Shown: in pieces, positions 1-10,507 of the stretch | Numbering within the stretch: the stretch's first letter is position 1 | Layout of the letters: each line of letters starts with the position of its first letter | Assembly: GCF_037975245.1 (NCBI RefSeq) | Contig: NC_092568.1 | Location: 13,975,501-14,039,500 of the forward strand | DNA length: 64,000 nucleotides | Source of the DNA: Apostichopus japonicus | Taxonomy: Eukaryota > Echinodermata > Holothuroidea > Aspidochirotida > Stichopodidae | Direction of reading: 5' to 3' | Notes under the pieces: model-generated | Databases searched by the model: none | The model's input: the letters and a program-made list of their open reading frames with translations, nothing else | What the model was told of the DNA's origin: nothing | Made by a program: the position numbers and the translations under genes

Positions 1-147
1 GACAAACGATGTTTATGATTACGATGGATTTTATTCTGTCTTCTTTGTTGACAACCTATCTGTGTCTTTTATACGTGATGCATGAACATTATTTATTATA
101 TATCAGAGGGCAGTATTTACTTTTAGTATACTAATCAAAACATTACA
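1..147 (-). repeat. 3' LTR, clipped by the window start
   Basis: This matches 4286-4432 base for base as read. On the minus strand it carries TATAAAAG at 66-73 and AATAAA at 30-35. The outer 24 bp or so are missing because the window begins inside the LTR. Confidence 0.9.
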
Positions 148-160
148 TCCCTCCCCTTTT
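148..160 (-). promoter_or_regulatory. Polypurine tract of the LTR element
   Basis: The minus strand reads AAAAGGGGAGGGA directly against the TG start of the 3' LTR. This is the expected primer site for plus-strand DNA synthesis. Confidence 0.85.
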
Positions 161-380
161 AGTTAAAATGGAACAATCCTCTTAGAGTGTTAACATCGAT
201 ACTTCATGTCTTGTGAAATAAGGAATGGGAAACAATAACATTTTTTTTCTCTTATGGTATAACATGAAAATAATGCAGGCGATAATAAAAGTAAAGATGA
301 TGCTCAAAATGTCTCTGACTTTACGTATTTTACAAACATACAATACTTTAATGTGGCTGTGTGTTTAGAAAGTTCACAGT

Positions 381-3300
381 TTATATTTCCGATATTAATC
401 TCCTTGGCGGTTTCGTACTTCGCTGAGAACGTCTTAACTCGTCGTTTTCAGCACTTTCCTCCTCTGTGATCTCCTCCGGTGGTTGCTCAGGTTCGCTAGG
501 TTCTCCTTCGAAGCGTTTGAAGAATGAAGAATTCCGTGTGATTACCGAACCATTTCCCCCCTCCGCGGTTACGCAATTTCCATTGCGTTTCGTTACTGTC
601 ATCGGGTTAGGATCATAGGGGGTAGACAACATGTTCCGCTTTTTCTGTTTCACAAGGACTGTATCACCGATAGCTATGTTGGACTCGCGTGCATGAAGAG
701 ATTTGTCGGCATTCGCTTTTATTTTCCGCTTCATCTGAGTATCGCGTTCGCGAAGACCGGCGAAGTCGCTTAGCTTGCGTTTTGCATCTGGGAGCATGAT
801 GGACATTTTTCTCCCATACAGGAGTTCGAACGGGGATACATTCGTAGTGCTGTGTGGTGTAGCTCTGTATTGGCGCAGAAACTTACAAAGTTCTTGCTTC
901 CAGTTTTTCTTTTGCTGTACAGACGCTCGAATCGACTTTACAAGCGTGTGGATGAAACGCTCGGCTTCACCATTGGCACGGGGCCACAGCGGGGTGCACT
1001 TCCTATGAGTGAAACCAAGATAGTTTGCAAACTTGGCAAAGTCCTCTGAGTTCATAGGTGGCCCATTGTCGGTACGTACCACCTTTGGAATTCCGTGTCG
1101 CGAAAATATTTTGTCTAATTCCGGGATCACAGTTTTCGCTTGTAGTGATGGTATTATTATAGCTTCTGGATAACGGCTGTAATCATCGATAACTACCATT
1201 ATGTATTCTCCTCCCGCGAATGGCCCTTTGAAATCCATGGAGACCGACTCCCATGGGGTGCTGGGGAGTTCTGTCATTCGCAAGGGCTCTGGTGGGGTTG
1301 GAGATGGGGTCACGATTTGGCACGTTAGACAGCCTTTTACTTTGTATTCAACGGATCTATCAATACCAGGGAACCAAACTTTTTCTCGTAGAAGCTGCTT
1401 TGTTTTGACAATTCCTTGGTGCGACGCGTGTGCTAAGTCAACGGCTTGTTCGCGGAGTGATTTTGGTAAGACTATCCGCGTGTCTCTCAGGACAACACCG
1501 TCAACTACAGTGAACTCATTTTTCATGTGTCTGTAATCACGAACATTTTCGTCACTCCAATCACCTGATTTGAGAGCACTGCAGAGTGCTTGGATTTCGC
1601 TGTCTTGCTTAGATTCGCTTTGAACAACCTCAAATTTCATTGCTTTCGGTACAGCGTTACTGCAAATGTAGTTCACGTAATCCTCTATCATGGCGTTGTG
1701 ACTTTCAGGATGTGAGTGGTACCGCGACAGATAGTCAGCTGGATTATCTCTGCCCGGTATGTGCTTGACTTCGAAGTCATACTGCTGAAGTTTCAACAGC
1801 CACAGTTCTATTCTCGCGTTACTCTTAGCGCCATGGTTGTTGAAAATGGGAAGTAGAGGCTTGTGGTCAGTGTGTACCTCGAAATGGCTGCCATACAGGT
1901 AAACTCTGAACCGTTCTACTCCGAACTTGATCGCGAGTGCTTCTCGCTCTATCTGCGCGTAGCGAGACTCTGCTGCAGACATTGCGCGACTGGCATAAGC
2001 GACAACCTTGTTTTCTTGACACAGCATAGCTGAAACGCCACACGGGCTTGCGTCAACGATCACCACAGATGGTTTGGAGCTGTCGAAATATGTTACGGTT
2101 GTTTCATTTGTCAGAGTACGTTTCAACTGTTCAAATGCCTGATTGCATTCATCTGACCATTCGAACTTGAAATCCTTCTTGGTTAGCTCGCGTAGGGGAG
2201 CGGTGATCGACGCATAGTTGGGTATAAACCTTGATACGTATTGCGTTAACCCGAGGAACGAGCGCACTGCGCTTGCGTCTATTGGGACTTCCGTGGTTTT
2301 GATGTCGTTAATTTTTGCTGGCTCAGGGCTGATTCCTTGAGCAGAAAATATGTGTCCGAAATAAACAACCTCTGGCTGCGCGATTTTGCATTTGTCGCGA
2401 TTCAGGCATGCCCCACACTCGGCCAAGCGCTGAAGTACTCTGTGCAGGTTTTCATTGTGTTCCTGCTTTGATTGTCCATACACGATGATATCGTCCGAAA
2501 TGTTTATTACTCCGGGTAATCCTGTTAGCATGTGACTGACCGCTTTCTGAAATTTCTCACTCGCTGCGTTAACACCGAACATTAGGCGCTTGTACCTGTA
2601 CAAACCTTGGTGTGTTGTGAATGTTGTGATGTACCTACTTTCCTCATCGAGCTCAAACTGGTGATATCCCGCGCTTAGGTCCAACGTACTGAACACGGTG
2701 GCACCGTTCAAAGCACTTATCAGTTCATCAACGGTAGGCATAGGGAATCGCTCGCGCTCAATGGCTTTGTTTGCTTCTCTCATATCCACACAAATGCGCA
2801 CACCACCATTTTTCTTTGGTGGTGTCACAATTGGCGATACCCAGGGTGTTGGACCCTGCACTCGCTCAATGACATCCTCATCTAGAAGACCTTGAATTTC
2901 CTCATCGACATCCTTGCGGACGTGAAAAGGAATTGTTCGTAGCTTTTGAGTTTTTGGTTCCACGTTTGTGTCTATATGCAGCTTAATTGTCTCTGTGTTT
3001 ATTTTCCCAATTCCGTTGAATAATTCCGGGTATCGAGAAAACATGTCTGATTCAATGCTGTTCGCAATGTACAGTAGTCCTAAATCTATGCTTGTTTGAT
3101 AACACAGAAGATTTCCACCAAACCCATCTACGACACAGAAACGTGTTTCGACTGTCTTCCCTTTCTCTGTTGTCACTTTCGCTCGAATTTCTCCAAGAGT
3201 TGGGAGTGGTGTCTGCGAGTTATACGCAAAGAGACTAGACGCACATGGCTTGAGGCAATTGTCCGGTGCCCCGGATTCGTTTTTCAGTTTTTGAAAAGCG

Positions 3301-4226
3301 AGCTTATCTAGGACATTGACACTTGCTTGTGAGTCAATCCCCATGTTTATTTTAGTTCCTGCAATCTCTACTTTGCAAGACGGTAGAGATTTAAGTTTTG
3401 GGGCGTTTGTCGCAAAAACGTAATCACTTTTTTCTTCACTGATCTGCTTAACTCTGTTATCACTTGGCTTACTCCTACAGTATTTTGCATAGTGGTTTGC
3501 TTTACCACATTTGTAGCAGTCCTTGCCCTTTGCTGGACACTCACCGGTGTGGGGATAGACTCCTCCACAGTTACGGCACTTAGTGTTAGGCCTATCACCC
3601 CTAGTCTGCTGATTTCTGTTGGGCCTAGGTTTATTTGAAAACTTACTATTTGGACTGTTTTTGTTGGCCCTATAAATGGCATGTGTTGTTTCGTCGTGTT
3701 TCTCTTTTTGAAGCTGAGCTGTATCGCTCATCGCTATGTCCATCGCTAGCGCTAATTGAACAGCTTTGTCAAGCGTAAGACCGTCTTCCGATAATAATCG
3801 CTTCTGGATTTGCGGGTTAACGAGACCACATACAAGACGATCTCGTAGGCTCTCTGTTAGATTATTTCCAAATGCACACGTTGACGCTAATTTCCGAAGT
3901 TCGACAAGATATGCAGCGATTGTCTCATCGGATCGCTGATCTCTTTTATGAAAACGGAAACGCTCTGCTATTATCAGAGGCTTAGGCGCGAAGTAATCAG
4001 TTAATTTCTGTTTTAGCTGTGCGTAGGTTAGGTTTAATGGCTTGTTAGGCTCACACAAGTTCTTCAGTAACTGGTACGTTGATTGCCCAATTACAGTAAC
4101 GAACGCTGATACTTGCTTGTTATCGGCTATCTCGTTTACGTTAACATAGGCCTCGAAACGTTCTAGGTACGAATGCCATTCTGATGGTTCTCCGGAAAAA
4201 TCCTCGATTTTTCCGATCATTGCCAT
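381..4226 (-). CDS. Gag-Pol polyprotein of a Mag-like Gypsy retrotransposon
   Basis: One open frame of 1281 residues encodes Gag and Pol without a frameshift. Order: Gag about 1-255, with zinc knuckles at 217-230 (CX2CX5HX3C) and 237-250 (CX2CX4HX4C); aspartic protease about 286-370; reverse transcriptase about 430-630, with LDLSAGYHQ at 515-523 and NISDD at 575-579; RNase H about 715-835; integrase with an HHCC finger about 933-969 and catalytic Asp998, Asp1053 and Glu1089 (D-D-35-E). The C-terminus is basic and acidic low complexity. The xSDD in place of YxDD is, from memory, common in this Gypsy branch. The protease active site reads DSQAS at 298-302 instead of DT/SGA, an odd substitution in an otherwise intact protein. 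The ATG at 4226 lies 21 bases after the primer binding site. Confidence 0.95.
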   Translation of the reverse strand: MAMIGKIEDFSGEPSEWHSYLERFEAYVNVNEIADNKQVSAFVTVIGQSTYQLLKNLCEPNKPLNLTYAQLKQKLTDYFAPKPLIIAERFRFHKRDQRSDETIAAYLVELRKLASTCAFGNNLTESLRDRLVCGLVNPQIQKRLLSEDGLTLDKAVQLALAMDIAMSDTAQLQKEKHDETTHAIYRANKNSPNSKFSNKPRPNRNQQTRGDRPNTKCRNCGGVYPHTGECPAKGKDCYKCGKANHYAKYCRSKPSDNRVKQISEEKSDYVFATNAPKLKSLPSCKVEIAGTKINMGIDSQASVNVLDKLAFQKLKNESGAPDNCLKPCASSLFAYNSQTPLPTLGEIRAKVTTEKGKTVETRFCVVDGFGGNLLCYQTSIDLGLLYIANSIESDMFSRYPELFNGIGKINTETIKLHIDTNVEPKTQKLRTIPFHVRKDVDEEIQGLLDEDVIERVQGPTPWVSPIVTPPKKNGGVRICVDMREANKAIERERFPMPTVDELISALNGATVFSTLDLSAGYHQFELDEESRYITTFTTHQGLYRYKRLMFGVNAASEKFQKAVSHMLTGLPGVINISDDIIVYGQSKQEHNENLHRVLQRLAECGACLNRDKCKIAQPEVVYFGHIFSAQGISPEPAKINDIKTTEVPIDASAVRSFLGLTQYVSRFIPNYASITAPLRELTKKDFKFEWSDECNQAFEQLKRTLTNETTVTYFDSSKPSVVIVDASPCGVSAMLCQENKVVAYASRAMSAAESRYAQIEREALAIKFGVERFRVYLYGSHFEVHTDHKPLLPIFNNHGAKSNARIELWLLKLQQYDFEVKHIPGRDNPADYLSRYHSHPESHNAMIEDYVNYICSNAVPKAMKFEVVQSESKQDSEIQALCSALKSGDWSDENVRDYRHMKNEFTVVDGVVLRDTRIVLPKSLREQAVDLAHASHQGIVKTKQLLREKVWFPGIDRSVEYKVKGCLTCQIVTPSPTPPEPLRMTELPSTPWESVSMDFKGPFAGGEYIMVVIDDYSRYPEAIIIPSLQAKTVIPELDKIFSRHGIPKVVRTDNGPPMNSEDFAKFANYLGFTHRKCTPLWPRANGEAERFIHTLVKSIRASVQQKKNWKQELCKFLRQYRATPHSTTNVSPFELLYGRKMSIMLPDAKRKLSDFAGLRERDTQMKRKIKANADKSLHARESNIAIGDTVLVKQKKRNMLSTPYDPNPMTVTKRNGNCVTAEGGNGSVITRNSSFFKRFEGEPSEPEQPPEEITEEESAENDELRRSQRSTKPPRRLISEI

Positions 4227-4246
4227 GTTGAAAAATGTATCCTAAA

Positions 4247-4256
4247 CTCGTCGCCA
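4247..4256 (-). promoter_or_regulatory. Primer binding site, probably tRNA-Ser
   Basis: The minus strand reads TGGCGACGAG just inside the 5' LTR. It is complementary to the CCA end and acceptor stem of a serine GCT-type tRNA as recalled. The same ten bases occur at the equivalent place in the second Gypsy element (57608-57617), which supports the call. Pairing beyond these ten bases is weak. Confidence 0.65.
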
Positions 4257-4261
4257 GAAGA

Positions 4262-4432
4262 TGTGATGTTTCAAGATAGTAGATAGACAAACGATGTTTA
4301 TGATTACGATGGATTTTATTCTGTCTTCTTTGTTGACAACCTATCTGTGTCTTTTATACGTGATGCATGAACATTATTTATTATATATCAGAGGGCAGTA
4401 TTTACTTTTAGTATACTAATCAAAACATTACA
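4262..4432 (-). repeat. 5' LTR with promoter and polyadenylation signals
   Basis: The LTR is about 171 bp, TGTAATG...CATCACA on the minus strand. It contains TATAAAAG (4351-4358) followed by AATAAA (4315-4320), the usual order for U3 and R. The inner boundary at 4262 is inferred from the TG...CA rule and the adjacent primer binding site. Confidence 0.8.
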
Positions 4433-5149
4433 GAGGTCAGAAATTTATCACTCCGTCAGCGCTCCGTGATCAGTTCGTTGCTTCGTCACCATTTCATCAC
4501 TCTTTCTAATTGTTTAATTGACGGAGTCAAGTCAAGTCAAATCATTGTAATTTAGTTTTATTTGTAAGAGAATCGACAGAGAAGAAATTATACCGAATCA
4601 CTAATCAAATCCGATCTTGTCAAATTGTTTTTCTGTGAACTCATTGTTTTCGCCCGTTCGAGACATCTCCTGAAGAAGCATAAATACGGCATCAAGATAT
4701 CCCAGTACCTTTCTATCGCGAGTCCCGATATAGTTTTACTATCGGAGGAGCCGGGCTCGACACAATATTACAATACTATACTTTATATAGGATAGTTGTG
4801 TCACTAGTTAGGCCTAGAACCGATGTTTCCTAACTTTGCTCATACACTTAGCTAGCCAATTTGTTGATGGGGCAGCAAAATTAACATGAATGTGCGGTCG
4901 AGTAAAGTTAAGGAAGTTACTATTTTCCTTAAAAGTTGTGGCAGCACATGCCCCAGGAACATGTCACACAGACATGTTTCATTTGGTTAGTAGATTGAAG
5001 GAGCCAATTGGAAGAGTGCACAACAAATTCAGAGGTGGCCTATTATTAATTTCCTAGCAGTTGTAGGCCTAGTGGCAAATTAGTGAAGTTACCACAAATC
5101 AGGGAAAGGGTGGGGGGGGGAGGGAGAAGGTGGCACCTCACACCAGCTT
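4433..5149. other. No gene seen
   Basis: AT-rich sequence flanking the LTR element. Two TAGGCCTA palindromes (4809 and 5064) and a G-run near 5112 are the only notable features. No splice-bounded coding segment or repeat boundary was found. Confidence 0.5.
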
Positions 5150-5492
5150 TTTGTCATTTCCGCTTGAGCTAATTTCATAACCAGATTTTCTCAATCTAGG
5201 GAATGGATTCAGAAGTGGGAAAGAGTTGGAAACGAGGCAATATCGGCCTGTTTTGTATGTATATGCGATCTTCCCGCAAGCAGGAACTCGCGAAAGAAGC
5301 CATGGAGGCTTATAGACTCGCAAGCTGACCGAAGCCAATCTCTCGGCACACATCCATTTAACGTCCATGTCGGGAAGTTGTTATTGAACAACACCCTTGC
5401 CAGACGACACACATTGCTGTCGGCGGGGAATCGAACCGGGGATCTCATGACTGGGAGACGCCGGCGTTAACCACTAGGCTATACACTCCGCC
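5150..5492 (-). repeat. tRNA-derived SINE
   Basis: The minus strand begins with a tRNA-like head. An A-box-like TAGCCTAGTGG lies at 5481-5471 and a B-box GGTTCGATTCC at 5437-5427. A conserved-looking body of more than 200 bp follows. The T-stem arms (CCCCG and CCCCG) cannot pair and there is no acceptor partner, so this is not a functional tRNA gene. The 3' limit is uncertain. Confidence 0.7.
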
Positions 5493-5725
5493 CTTTTTTT
5501 TATTTTCCTTTGCAGCATTGTCCCAACAGAGGCAAGACTTCTAAGAAGAGGCTACCCCTTCCTTACTAGTGATGTTACTTGTAAGGAGCTTCAACAGTAG
5601 ATTGCCCTTCAGAGGTGCCCCTTTTCTATTTTGACATGTTAGTACAGTATGCCCCAATAATTGAGGTTGGTATGAAGTCATTGAATTGGCTCTTTATTAT
5701 TTGAACTGGTTTGTATTGTTTACAG

Positions 5726-6628
5726 GTGTCATTGTGGCCAATGTGCTGTGATGCCTACAGCAAGGGAGTGTAGATGCTGCAGCGAAATAGATAAGGACTG
5801 TGATGGATGAAGAAGGTGCTGCATGCATCACCTTACACCCAGGTTTTGAAGCTATGTGCCTGAACCCATTGTTTCTTCAGACAGCCTACTACATGTACCG
5901 TCAACAGTATGGTGGACGTGCACAGGAAAACAGGATCCAAGAGTAAGTATAGAATACATTATTTTTGTTGTATACCTTTATTCATTGCTCTGACCTGCTG
6001 TTGAAAGATGTAACAATACAGAGGGTGTATTCATAGTTTAGTTTTGTTTCGTTGTGAAAGGAATAACATTAAGATATAGATTTGATCAAGAAAATTTGTG
6101 CACCATGTTCAAAACCTGCTTCTGATTAGGTCATTTTGACCAAAAACTGGTGTATTGCCCTTGAGGTTAACCCTTATCATGCTGACTGACATAGTAATCA
6201 TTAACACTGAGCCATGGAACCAAATGCCACAAAAAAAATGTCCACCATGCTTGTGCACGATCCATTTACAAATTTTAGTCCCCGAGATGATGACAATGAT
6301 CAGTTTGTATAAATGGCATAGCTAGGCTTACTTTAGGGGAGGCAGATTTAGGGGCCAAGCAAATTCTGGAAATCATATAGAAATTTATTTTAAAATTGAC
6401 GTCCCCAGATGGCTACCAAGCTTTTGTGTGTCTTCATCTTTTATAGCTGGTTTTCATATGATTATTTTACAGGAAATACAGACACAGAGCATACAGACAA
6501 CTTGCACGGATGAGCTAGCAATTTTTAGGGAAGGATATTGTGTTGTTCTCCCATCCTATGCAGTAAGGAGGATTAGAGAAGCTTTACCATCTGAACAGCA
6601 TGAAGGATTTAAATTATCAAGACTGTGA
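5726..6628 (+). pseudogene. P2X7-type C-terminal zinc-binding domain, two exons, broken
   Basis: Exon A (5726-5942) follows TTTACAG and precedes GTAAGT. Exon B (6473-6628) follows TTTTACAG. Exon A encodes a Cys-rich stretch starting HCGQCAVMPTARECRCC, then, after a frame change near 5805, a segment containing HPGFEAMCLNPLFLQTAYY. Joining the exons keeps the phase into KYRHRAYRQLAR. Exon B then has a TAG and a further frame change before VVLPSYAVRRIREALPSE and a terminal GFK. This order of motifs matches the cytoplasmic ballast domain of P2X7 receptors and the free-standing P2X7-like proteins of invertebrates, as recalled. No P2X channel part was seen nearby. Two frame changes and a stop indicate a pseudogene, unless sequencing errors are responsible. 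Confidence 0.7.
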
Positions 6629-8384
6629 GAATATGGACTGTTTATGCCAAGTCATAGTATCATTTCTGCAAAGTTTTATAGAAACAGGGTTCAGTCCTGT
6701 CTGTTTTGTGGCTGAATGGTGAACATTTTGGAATTCCAGCTTACATTTTTCTGGTTCATGGTATTAACTACAATCTTGGATGAAATTTTACATTTTCAAG
6801 TTTGGGAAGTACATAACAGTAATAAATAATAAAAACTCAAGTTAATTTTTTGTATGTATTCTCTCTTGTAAGCAAAGCTGTCACTTCTAGTAGCCTGCCA
6901 ACAAAATCTGGATGATTGAAACCTCAAATATACTAGGTTAAAATAGAAGAATAGTTTGAATAAAGAACCCTAAACCACTATGTCAATGGGATCTGGAGAG
7001 CTTAGGCTTTCATTTTAATAAAAGTGTAATGAGAATCAATCTGAAATTGTTCATTAATCCATGGAATATCAAGGTTACTTGATCATAAATGGGATAAAAA
7101 AAAAATCACCTTTTATCCCATGCAGGGAACAAACAGCAAATTTCTGTCAATTCTTTTTGAGAAAAACAAAAAATTGGCAATATGTTTGAAACACCAAAGT
7201 TACATACAAATAGTAAGTCAGCATGAAATTTATATTTATGAAGTCTAAGCTCTCTATAGAGGAGTACTTGTCATTGGAACTTTTTTTAAATATAATGTTA
7301 TCATTTAGTTAGTTACAATGGAAACCAGATGTAAGTAAAACTTTAATGTAAACTTTTAGCAACTTCCCTAAAGGCTGGTAGCGACCTGTTAATTAACACT
7401 GCTCTGCAGCTGTGCCAAAACATCATGCGAACAGACGATTCACAGAGTCGATTGCTCCCCACTACAATGAAACAAAATTAGAAATTGGGAGGCCATCAAC
7501 TACAGTACTTCAGCAAAGCTTTTGAAATCTGCTGTGTTTTTTTATGGCATCCTGTTCGGATGAATATAGGAGCTTGCAAGTGGTGGGGGCTCTTTTCTGG
7601 CAGGAACAGGACACTCCTCTCCCAGAGTTCCACTTCTGCAGAAGTTGTTGCAAGCAGTCAAGAAGTTCCCATACATAATCTGTAGAATAGTAAAGATATG
7701 AAGAATAATATAATAATAGTTCATAAAAACATACCATTTAGATAGAGGCATTCCAATCACTCCATTTCGGTCAATAGGCATGGCACAGTTGTCAGTCAAG
7801 TCTTTGGATGCCCAACTAAGGCAACAGCTGAGTACACCTCAATTGGTGTGGATACATGGGTCAGGTTTAACCTGACAACTTGTGCCTGAACAATTCCAAT
7901 ATATTTTTTACTGATTACAACAAAAACCCTTCACCTGTTTGTGCACCTAATATTATGGATTATGTAATCTTCAGCAGGATGTGTGGTCATTGTCTCAGTA
8001 GCTTAACCACTGATTATGTAGTAAAGTAAACATGTGGACAGAGTAACATCCTGTCCCATCCCCTTGTAATCCATGGTAAAAGAGTGTATAAGATGCTACT
8101 TTCACCATTTGTATTCAGTAGCAGATATCCAGCCAAGTGAAGATATAATATACTCTGTTAAATCCAACTACTTGTTTGTGCCTTTATTTCTTGTTCACAT
8201 ACAGCTGTGACAACTCTACCAGATACAGTATGTATATGCTAATTTAAGTAAAGACTGATGGCCTCACCACACATTCCAGACTACCCCACAGTGTTGGTGT
8301 CAAAATTAATAATGATCCTCTTTCCAGAAAGTTATGGCACCAATTAATTTTCCAGACTAGTCTACTATCAATCTTGAAAATTAC
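6629..8384. other. No confident gene; one possible minus-strand exon
   Basis: Mostly AT-rich non-coding sequence. On the minus strand a good acceptor (CTATTCTACAG) precedes 7680, and a frame is open for about 45 codons below it. If joined to the exon at 8385-8596 in the expected phase it meets a stop after a few codons. It was therefore not called. Confidence 0.4.
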
Positions 8385-8596
8385 CTTGAAGCGTCATCTT
8401 TGTCATGTTCAGATGAGTTAACTGATGGATTGTAGTCCGGACTACCTGGCGGTTTTTCGGTGTATCCCGATGTGGATGCCACAGCAGCAGACGGACCATC
8501 ATCGCCACTGTGAGATGGCCCTGGTTGCTTTGATGGTGTTCTTGTCTCTGTTGGTCCAGTCAGCAACTTCAATGGTGGTAGGGGGACCAGTGAACA
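8385..8596 (-). CDS. Candidate exon, Ser/Pro/Asp-rich linker of a THAP-type protein
   Basis: The minus strand has an acceptor-like GAAGTCCAG before 8596 and a donor GTAATT after 8385. The frame between is open for 70 codons and rich in Ser, Pro and acidic residues, ending SPDYNPSVNSSEHDKDDASR. The start phase (0) fits the end phase of the THAP exon at 9912-10046 on the same strand, so the two may be consecutive exons. Acidic Ser-rich linkers following a THAP finger are common in THAP proteins and Kolobok-type transposases. The function is unknown, and the remaining exons were not found. Confidence 0.4.
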
Positions 8597-9911
8597 CTGG
8601 ACTTCTACATACATGTGTTACATTCACTGAAAATTAGAATAAACGCTTATTATACCACACACATACAGTAGGCTGCTCTTGGACAGGGGTCAGCTGCCTA
8701 GATGGTTCACTTATCTTTTCTGAAGGAGAGCATATCCTCCTGCTTTATGTGGCTGCAAAAATATGGGCCACTCACACCATGAGCATTGCAGATGACTTCA
8801 GCTTGGTTTCATATAGTATAACTACAATGTAATCTCCCTTCTCTCAGTAACTATAGATGTAGCCTTTATATTTTCCTGTGAAGCCATCAGGTATAGCCTC
8901 CTCATCCACTCTTGTCAGGCAGGCGGATATGATGGATAAAATACAATGTATATTATCCCCTAGTCAGCCTGCCCAATGTGCAGTTTTAATTGCTATTTTG
9001 CTTTCAACGAGTACTGTTTCTAAAATTTTGGCCCCTGTACTCACTTCTGCTATAGAATACTCTATAGATGTATGAAAGTATTCCATTCTTCCTTGTATTA
9101 CCCTAGCTTACACTTCTGTACCACATTTTCTCCCCCCCCCCTCCCCATTCATCACTCTATTAAAACCTATTTATGGGGACCTTTCGGCAGTAATACTGCT
9201 GCCTCCTTTTTGTCTGGTAGCTTGCCCCCCATTTACATGCCTCGATGTTTTACTGGTGGAGATTCCTTTTATCCCGTTCAAAACTGACTACTTAAATCTT
9301 TAATGCCTGTCACCACCCTCCCCTCCCCCATTTCCCAACTGTTTTTCGGTAATATCAAGCACATGTCTATAAGATCATGCTACCTTTAGATGGAGATGTA
9401 CATTCTGCAGAATCCTGCCTTTATTTTCACTGCAGTTGGTTGCTGAACAGCTTCTAGATTAATCTAAGTATTGAAAATTGGGAAAGAAAATAAGAAGGAA
9501 GTTATGAAAGTTCATTTAAGAAAGCAGTTTGATATGTTTGAAAGTACCTGTCACAAGCGTTTTCTCTTGTAACAAAAATTGCAGCCCTACCAACAAAAAT
9601 GGCAAAATATAAGGATGTCATTTACTGTGAAACATATGAGCTATGACTCTGAGTATATAGATAGGTGGGAGCACATTATAATATTGGGCAAAATGACATG
9701 TAAACATCTTATGCTTGTTATTCTGGATTTTTCATGATGTACCACAGATAAAAGTTAATATAGCCCTAGCCTACACCTAACTTTATCGTCGCCGTACCTA
9801 ATTTAGGGCCTAACTAACTGAACGAAATTATAAGAATTAGCCTACTGTAAGTTAGTAATAATACCAAGTTAGTCCTTGTTGTAGTAGGCCTAGGCCAGAA
9901 AATACACTTAC
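8597..9911. other. No gene seen; possible intron between the two candidate exons
   Basis: Contains C-rich runs near 9130 and 9310 and a TAGGCCTA at 9885. No coding segment was supported. Confidence 0.4.
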
Positions 9912-10046
9912 TCTTTTCCGATCCAGCTTCGCAACTACTGGTCTACTTGTTTCTATATCTCCTGGAGATTTGAAGATACTTTCTCCAAATAGAGAAGGAA
10001 CGGCATTGTCTTGTAGACGGCGATTCGCTCGAAGGTCCAAGCCAAT
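9912..10046 (-). CDS. Candidate exon encoding the C-terminal end of a THAP zinc-finger domain
   Basis: On the minus strand AAGTACAG precedes 10046 and a strong donor GTAAGT follows 9912. The 45 codons between are open. They include RRLQDNAVPSLF, which fits the THAP signature (RRLK..AVPTIF) closing the DNA-binding domain, followed by a Ser/Lys-rich tail ending KLDRKR. The N-terminal part of THAP (C2 and CH zinc ligands) should lie upstream, above 10046, and was not found. The segment could be a relic of a THAP-encoding transposon or an exon of a host gene. Confidence 0.5.
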
Positions 10047-10229
10047 CTGTACTTAGGCAGCTACAGTAGGCTGGCTGAGTGCACTGGTACTAAGCTATCG
10101 CTGTATACAGTGTTTGACGAACACGAAACTTTCTTGTACTGTTGTGCACCCATTCTCATCGGATATTTTGTTTACTGTCCGTGACGTATTGTTTACGGCT
10201 TTGATCTCGGTTAGCATATTAGGCATATC

Positions 10230-10270
10230 TAGCTTTGGTAACATTGGCGGTTCCCCCGTGACGTCATTAT
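10230..10270. promoter_or_regulatory. Possible promoter elements: CRE and CCAAT
   Basis: A perfect cAMP-response element TGACGTCA lies at 10259-10266, and a CCAAT box (minus strand) lies at 10243-10247. They sit about 200 bp upstream of the THAP exon in a locally CpG-richer stretch. Assignment to that gene is inference. Confidence 0.3.
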
Positions 10271-10507
10271 CTTACGGAATTAGCTTGGTTATTAACTTAA
10301 TTAAAACAGCAAAGAAACAATTGTGGAACTCCAAATTTGGAATATAGGGTTTTGATATGTAGCTTTTCAATTTGTATAAGTTTGAAGGAAATCTGTTACG
10401 TGTCACTTGACCTTTAATAGTTTGATATCATGTCTCTCTCGTACCCGTCTGGGTACCTCTAAGTCGTCTTGGCTGGTATTCCCCTTGATGTTACAATTGA
10501 AGAGTCA

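Larger units (their letters stand above)
1..4432 (-). mobile_element. Gypsy/Ty3-type LTR retrotransposon (Mag-like), nearly complete
   Basis: Two direct repeats, 1-147 and 4286-4432, look identical and bracket a single Gag-Pol reading frame on the minus strand. Read on the minus strand, the LTR starts TGTAATG and probably ends CATCACA at 4262, giving about 171 bp. The left copy is therefore clipped by about 24 bp at the window edge. A polypurine tract adjoins the left LTR and a primer binding site adjoins the right one, which fixes the orientation. Near-identical LTRs and an uninterrupted frame point to a young insertion. No env-like frame is present. The target duplication cannot be checked because the left flank lies outside the window. 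Confidence 0.93.

Noticed and set aside
5420-5492. tRNA gene
   Set aside because: A and B boxes are present, but the T-stem arms cannot pair and no 3' acceptor strand exists; it is a SINE head.
7480-7740. Third exon of the minus-strand THAP gene
   Set aside because: The acceptor is good, but in the phase required by the preceding exon the frame stops after a few codons.
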